A DNA stretch of 8,484 bases from Marinospirillum sp. Its GTDB lineage: Bacteria > Pseudomonadota > Gammaproteobacteria > Pseudomonadales > Halomonadaceae. A program made the translations under genes and the position numbers. This document shows positions 5,348-8,484 of this stretch, piece by piece. The stretch lies in contig SKIX01000200.1 in the NCBI GenBank assembly GCA_007116195.1, positions 1 to 8,484 on the forward strand, given 5' to 3'. The notes beneath the pieces are model-generated. The model searched no databases. It saw only the letters and a program-made list of their open reading frames with translations, and had not been told where the DNA came from. Within the stretch, counting starts at the first letter, position 1. Each line of letters starts with the position of its first letter.

Positions 5348-7234
5348 TTATGCCACGTTGGGCAGTTCGATAGTAAAACTGCTGCCCTGGTTGGGGTGGC
5401 TGACCATTGATAGCTTTCCACCATGCAAGCGGGTAATACGGTCAACCATATAAAGCCCCAGACCTAACCCAGGTTCAGTGACCTGACTACCTCGTTGAAA
5501 TTTGCCAAAAATCCGTTGCTGTTCTTCTTTGGCGATACCTACCCCTTCATCAACAACTTTAAGTTGATACCAACCCGCAGCGTTATGGCCTTCTATCCTG
5601 ATTTTACAACCCACAGGGTTGTGTTTAAGGGCATTGTCAAGCAAGTGAAATACGAGCGTTTCCAATAGCTGAAGATCACCGGCCAGACTGCCGTCCACCT
5701 GCACTGCGACTTTGGCTTTTTTATCGTCTAGGGCGGACTGCAGTCGGGCAAGAACCTGCTGCACCAGGGGTTCCCAGTCGACCAAAGCGACATCCCTGCG
5801 CCACTGCATACGCTCGAAGTCTTCGAGGGATAAAGCTTTATCGACCAGTTGCGATAACTTGTTGAGCGAAAGCCGCTGATGCTCAAGGCTGCGCTTAAAC
5901 AGGCTCTCATTCTTGGCCCCTGTTACCTCCAGTAATTCATTAGCCGATTGAATTGCAGCCAGGGGTGTACGAAACTCATGAGCTACCGTGCGTAAGAATT
6001 GTTGTTGCTCCAAGCCGGCCTGCTGCTCTTCTTCAAGTGCCTGGTGCAGGGTTCTATCTCGTGCCTTTTCATAGGCTCGCTTGGCTGTGTAAACCCGGTC
6101 ATTGATTGTTAGCTGCATCAGCAGCATATGGATCAGGCTGGCAAGAGCAGGCAAGACATTATCCCAAACTTCAAGCTGTACCCAGCCCAGCAGACTTAAA
6201 GTATTAAAGAGCGCGGAAATTAGCAAAAGACCAAAAGCAATGAGGTAAAAACGTGCTGAACGGTTGCCTTTAACAGCAAGCAGACTGGCAAGCAGCAGGT
6301 TGAAGAGGAGCTGAACAATGAATATTTTCCATAACCAGGGTTTTAACTGGGCGTCCCAGCCAAGTAGCAGGAATGCTACGCCAACCACGAAGAGCAAGCC
6401 TTGTAGCCAGTTGATTGTGCGATCTAAGCGTGGGTAAAGGCGCTGCAGGTGTACTAGATCTCTCAACAACCACCAAGTCAATAAGATAAGCAAGCTATGT
6501 AACAAGCTAATCCAAGGTTCGAGATAGAGGGGTTCACTGCTAGCAAAAACATAATGCGCCAACCCTTCAACGAGGCTGATAAATACAGCAATCGTTAGCA
6601 GGTAAGCACCATAGACTGCATAAATGCGCTCTCTTATTGCCACAGCTTGCAGCAGATTGATTAAAGCAAGCAACAAAGCCGCGACTAAAAAGCCACCGAG
6701 AACCAGCATTTCTCTGCCCTGATGCTTGAGCATATCGGCCGGTTCCCAAAGCCTTAAACTGGCTGCTAAATTGCCCGTCGTTTTGATTTGCAAATACCAG
6801 GTTTGTGTTTCACCTGGCGCTAATTGCAAATGAAAAACAGAGGTGCGATGTTGAATCTGGCGGTTTGCCCAGGGGGCATTGTCACCTTTCACTCGGGTTT
6901 GCCAGCCGTGATCCCCTGGCTGGTATAAAATGACCTGATCCAGGTGGGCTGGCCTGACTTCCAGCCAGCGTTCATGGGTTTGTTTTGAGTGGTTGGTAAG
7001 CCTTAGCTTCAGCCAAGCTGTGCCTGGCTGATACCCCAGGCTAAGGTCGTCACTTAAAGGGCTAAAGGCATCTTGCATGGAGCCTGCAATGTCTTGAATT
7101 TCAAGGGTGTTATCTGGGTCATATAAAAAATACAACTGACCACCCTTCTCGGCTGCCGTAACGCCCATGCTGGCAAAGAGGGGAGCAGAGAGAAGAAAAA
7201 ATAGCAGAAAAAACAAGCATCGCTGCAGGTACAT
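5348..7234 (-). CDS. 7TMR-DISM sensor histidine kinase
   Basis: A 628-aa sensor kinase. Residues 1-21 look like a signal peptide (hydrophobic LFFLLFFLL, cleavage probably after PLFA). Residues about 33-165 form a 7TMR-DISMED2-type periplasmic domain, a jelly-roll fold that in related proteins is thought to bind carbohydrate-like ligands. Residues about 176-376 make a seven-helix 7TMR-DISM membrane region. A Gln/Glu-rich coiled stretch (about 386-412) leads to HisKA with His419 in HEFRTPL. The ATPase domain has Asn534 in LLDNALKHN, DEGVGI from 562 and GLGLGLYM from 589. There is no receiver domain. The start is ATG 7234-7232 because it gives the full signal peptide, although no good ribosome site precedes it. 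The response regulator gene follows after 29 bases. The kinase-first order is less usual for OmpR-type pairs. The ligand is unknown. Confidence 0.92.
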   Translation of the reverse strand: MYLQRCLFFLLFFLLSAPLFASMGVTAAEKGGQLYFLYDPDNTLEIQDIAGSMQDAFSPLSDDLSLGYQPGTAWLKLRLTNHSKQTHERWLEVRPAHLDQVILYQPGDHGWQTRVKGDNAPWANRQIQHRTSVFHLQLAPGETQTWYLQIKTTGNLAASLRLWEPADMLKHQGREMLVLGGFLVAALLLALINLLQAVAIRERIYAVYGAYLLTIAVFISLVEGLAHYVFASSEPLYLEPWISLLHSLLILLTWWLLRDLVHLQRLYPRLDRTINWLQGLLFVVGVAFLLLGWDAQLKPWLWKIFIVQLLFNLLLASLLAVKGNRSARFYLIAFGLLLISALFNTLSLLGWVQLEVWDNVLPALASLIHMLLMQLTINDRVYTAKRAYEKARDRTLHQALEEEQQAGLEQQQFLRTVAHEFRTPLAAIQSANELLEVTGAKNESLFKRSLEHQRLSLNKLSQLVDKALSLEDFERMQWRRDVALVDWEPLVQQVLARLQSALDDKKAKVAVQVDGSLAGDLQLLETLVFHLLDNALKHNPVGCKIRIEGHNAAGWYQLKVVDEGVGIAKEEQQRIFGKFQRGSQVTEPGLGLGLYMVDRITRLHGGKLSMVSHPNQGSSFTIELPNVA

Positions 7235-7268
7235 GAAGATTACCAGGCTATTTTGAGAGGAAGTTAAG

Positions 7269-7295
7269 AAACCTGATGAAGAGTTTATCAGGTTT
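7269..7295 (-). terminator. Dyad hairpin after the SecA-like operon
   Basis: AAACCTGAT (7269-7277) and ATCAGGTTT (7287-7295) are perfect 9-base arms around a 9-base centre, and three more pairs are possible inside. On the minus strand it begins 12 bases after the 38-codon ORF stop and is followed by the T-rich CTTAACTT, so a weak intrinsic terminator is the likeliest role. It also sits about 35 bases upstream of the sensor kinase start, so an operator or leader hairpin for that gene is the alternative. I see no convincing kinase promoter nearby. Confidence 0.45.
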
Positions 7296-7306
7296 ATCGC
7301 TTCACT

Positions 7307-7423
7307 TTAGACCCTACTTGCTGACAGGCTTGTTGCGGTGAGTTTTAATGACCTTTGCCAGCCCTGAATGCGGCCTTGCAATTGTTCAGTAAGCTGCAAA
7401 AAACGGTCTTCAATTGTGGACAT
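7307..7423 (-). CDS. Small 38-aa protein translationally coupled to the SecA-like gene
   Basis: The stop of the SecA-like gene and this ATG overlap as TGATG (ATG 7423-7421). AGGAG lies 8 bases upstream inside the SecA-like gene, a strong and well-placed ribosome site. The 38-aa product begins MSTIEDRFLQLTEQLQGRIQ and has an N-terminal half with heptad-like Leu/Ile spacing and a Ser/Thr-rich end. It has no signal peptide, membrane helix or cysteine. I do not recognise a family. No continuation in another frame is possible, because only about 70 bases separate it from the next gene. It may be a small partner of the SecA-like ATPase, a decayed remnant, or a chance frame with a good start. Confidence 0.45.
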   Translation of the reverse strand: MSTIEDRFLQLTEQLQGRIQGWQRSLKLTATSLSASRV

Positions 7424-8484
7424 CAACCGGACTCCTGCCGAATAAAGCTCATGCGTTTTTGCTGTTCCAGGGTCATTTCATTAATAAAGCGCCGGGTTTC
7501 AAAGGATTTGGCCGCTGCACGCTGTTGGGCAAAACGCACCAGTAGTGTCCAGGGGCGGCTTAGCCGTAAGGGCAGTAGCAGGCGAGCCAGTCGCAATAAC
7601 CAGGATGGCAGGTGTTTTTTTAACACCTCATCTTCCAGACAGACAAAAGAGTAGGCTTCACCCGGTGCGCCCTGACGCCCTGCACGACCATAGAGCTGCC
7701 AATCCACCCGGGCGGACTCATGGGGTTCATACATGAGCACGCGCAGGCCGCCCGCCTCGATTACCTGGGGGTCGACTTTGATGTCGGTGCCTCGACCGGC
7801 CATATTGGTTGCCAGGGTGATGGCACCTGGCTGACCGGCTTGAGCAATAATGTCTGCTTCTCTGGCAAGCTGCTTGGCATTGAGCAGGTTGAACGTCAGC
7901 CCTTCGTGCACCAAAAGGTCAGCCAGTTGCTCGCTGTCATAAATACTGCGTGTACCGATCAGCAAGGGGTAGCCTTGGGCATGCAAGGCTTTGAGGGTTT
8001 CAATCAAAGCCTGAGTCTTAGCGGCTTTGGTGGCATAAACCTGAAAGGGATGAATAGCCAGTTGTGAGGGCAAGCGTGACGGGATGGCTAACACTTGTTT
8101 GCGATAATTAAAATAAAGCTCTTGCTCGATGTTTTGCAGGGTGCCGCTTGCACCACTTAGGCTAGGATAGTACTTAAAATAGTTTTGAAAACTCAGCTTG
8201 GCGAGGGTTTTGTTTGGGTGGCTTGGGGGCACGCCGGCACGGGCTTCGATGGCCTGATGCAGCCCATAACTCCAACTGCGCCCCGGCATGGCTCGCCCGG
8301 TACTTTCATCAATAATCACCAGGGCATCATCCTGTACGACATAATGCTGGTCGCGGGTAAAGTGGTCGCGTGCCAGAACGGCCATGGACATCAGGTCTTC
8401 ATAGCGTGCGCGATTACGCCACAGCGGCGGAAGAGCAAGCGCCATCTCGGCAAGCAAGCGAAAGCCCGCCTGAGTCCATTTCAC
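7423..8484 (-). CDS. SecA-like preprotein translocase ATPase, C-terminally short paralogue (5' end outside window)
   Basis: The visible 353 codons are the C-terminal part. The frame is open at the right edge, so the GTG there is not taken as the start. Clear SecA landmarks are IIDESTGRAMPGRSW (57-71, E. coli VDEHTGRTMQGRRW), LSFQNYF with SGASGT (97-115), LIGTRS, LLNAK, TNMAGRGTDI (226-235, motif V) and QLYGRAGRQG (263-272, motif VI). The second nucleotide-binding domain thus looks functional. The insertion usually found between GTDI and EAGGL is much reduced. After RQG only about 80 residues remain. AQQRAAAKSFETRRF resembles the first part of the SecA helical scaffold, then the protein stops. 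The helical wing, two-helix finger and C-terminal zinc-binding tail are absent. It is therefore probably an accessory SecA-like motor rather than housekeeping SecA. The few rows I counted look somewhat richer in GC than the ABC1 gene. Confidence 0.85.
   Translation of the reverse strand: MKWTQAGFRLLAEMALALPPLWRNRARYEDLMSMAVLARDHFTRDQHYVVQDDALVIIDESTGRAMPGRSWSYGLHQAIEARAGVPPSHPNKTLAKLSFQNYFKYYPSLSGASGTLQNIEQELYFNYRKQVLAIPSRLPSQLAIHPFQVYATKAAKTQALIETLKALHAQGYPLLIGTRSIYDSEQLADLLVHEGLTFNLLNAKQLAREADIIAQAGQPGAITLATNMAGRGTDIKVDPQVIEAGGLRVLMYEPHESARVDWQLYGRAGRQGAPGEAYSFVCLEDEVLKKHLPSWLLRLARLLLPLRLSRPWTLLVRFAQQRAAAKSFETRRFINEMTLEQQKRMSFIRQESG

Noticed and set aside
7720..8067. 115-codon open frame opposite the SecA-like gene (+)
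   Set aside because: The minus strand here carries conserved SecA motifs, so this is an antisense shadow with no recognisable product.

Overview
The window suggests a gammaproteobacterium of moderate GC, probably marine or aquatic. The signs are a COQ8-like ABC1 kinase, a 7TMR-DISM sensor kinase paired with an OmpR-type regulator, a hybrid kinase with a periplasmic haem-type CxxCH sensor, and an RmlB-type sugar-nucleotide gene at the left edge. The species assignment is an inference. I saw no rRNA, tRNA, CRISPR array or complete mobile element.

Layout. (1) Bases 2-121 (+) are the last 39 codons of a probable dTDP-glucose 4,6-dehydratase. (2) Bases 158-2503 (-) encode a 781-aa hybrid sensor kinase (Tll0287-like/DUF3365 sensor, PAS, HisKA, HATPase, receiver). 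(3) Bases 2504-2861 form a divergent control region with a promoter candidate on each strand, imperfect hairpins and a 5-codon leader ORF. (4) Bases 2862-4214 (+) encode a 450-aa ABC1-family atypical kinase of the COQ8 type. (5) Bases 4215-4625 lie between convergent genes. They hold terminators and an unexplained promoter-like signal, hairpin and 32-codon ORF. (6) Bases 7234-4626 (-) are a two-gene operon, 7TMR-DISM histidine kinase followed by OmpR-type response regulator. (7) Bases 8484-7307 (-) are the 3' part of a C-terminally short SecA-like ATPase gene, translationally coupled to a 38-codon ORF, then a hairpin.

How the genes relate. The kinase and response regulator form one clear two-component system. 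The hybrid kinase carries its own receiver and has no partner gene beside it, so its output must lie elsewhere. The ABC1 kinase is probably linked to ubiquinone or membrane-lipid metabolism and stands alone. The SecA-like gene and its coupled small ORF are the tail of an operon that continues beyond the right edge. They are the best lead for something unusual: the motor motifs are intact but most of the C-terminal region of housekeeping SecA is absent.
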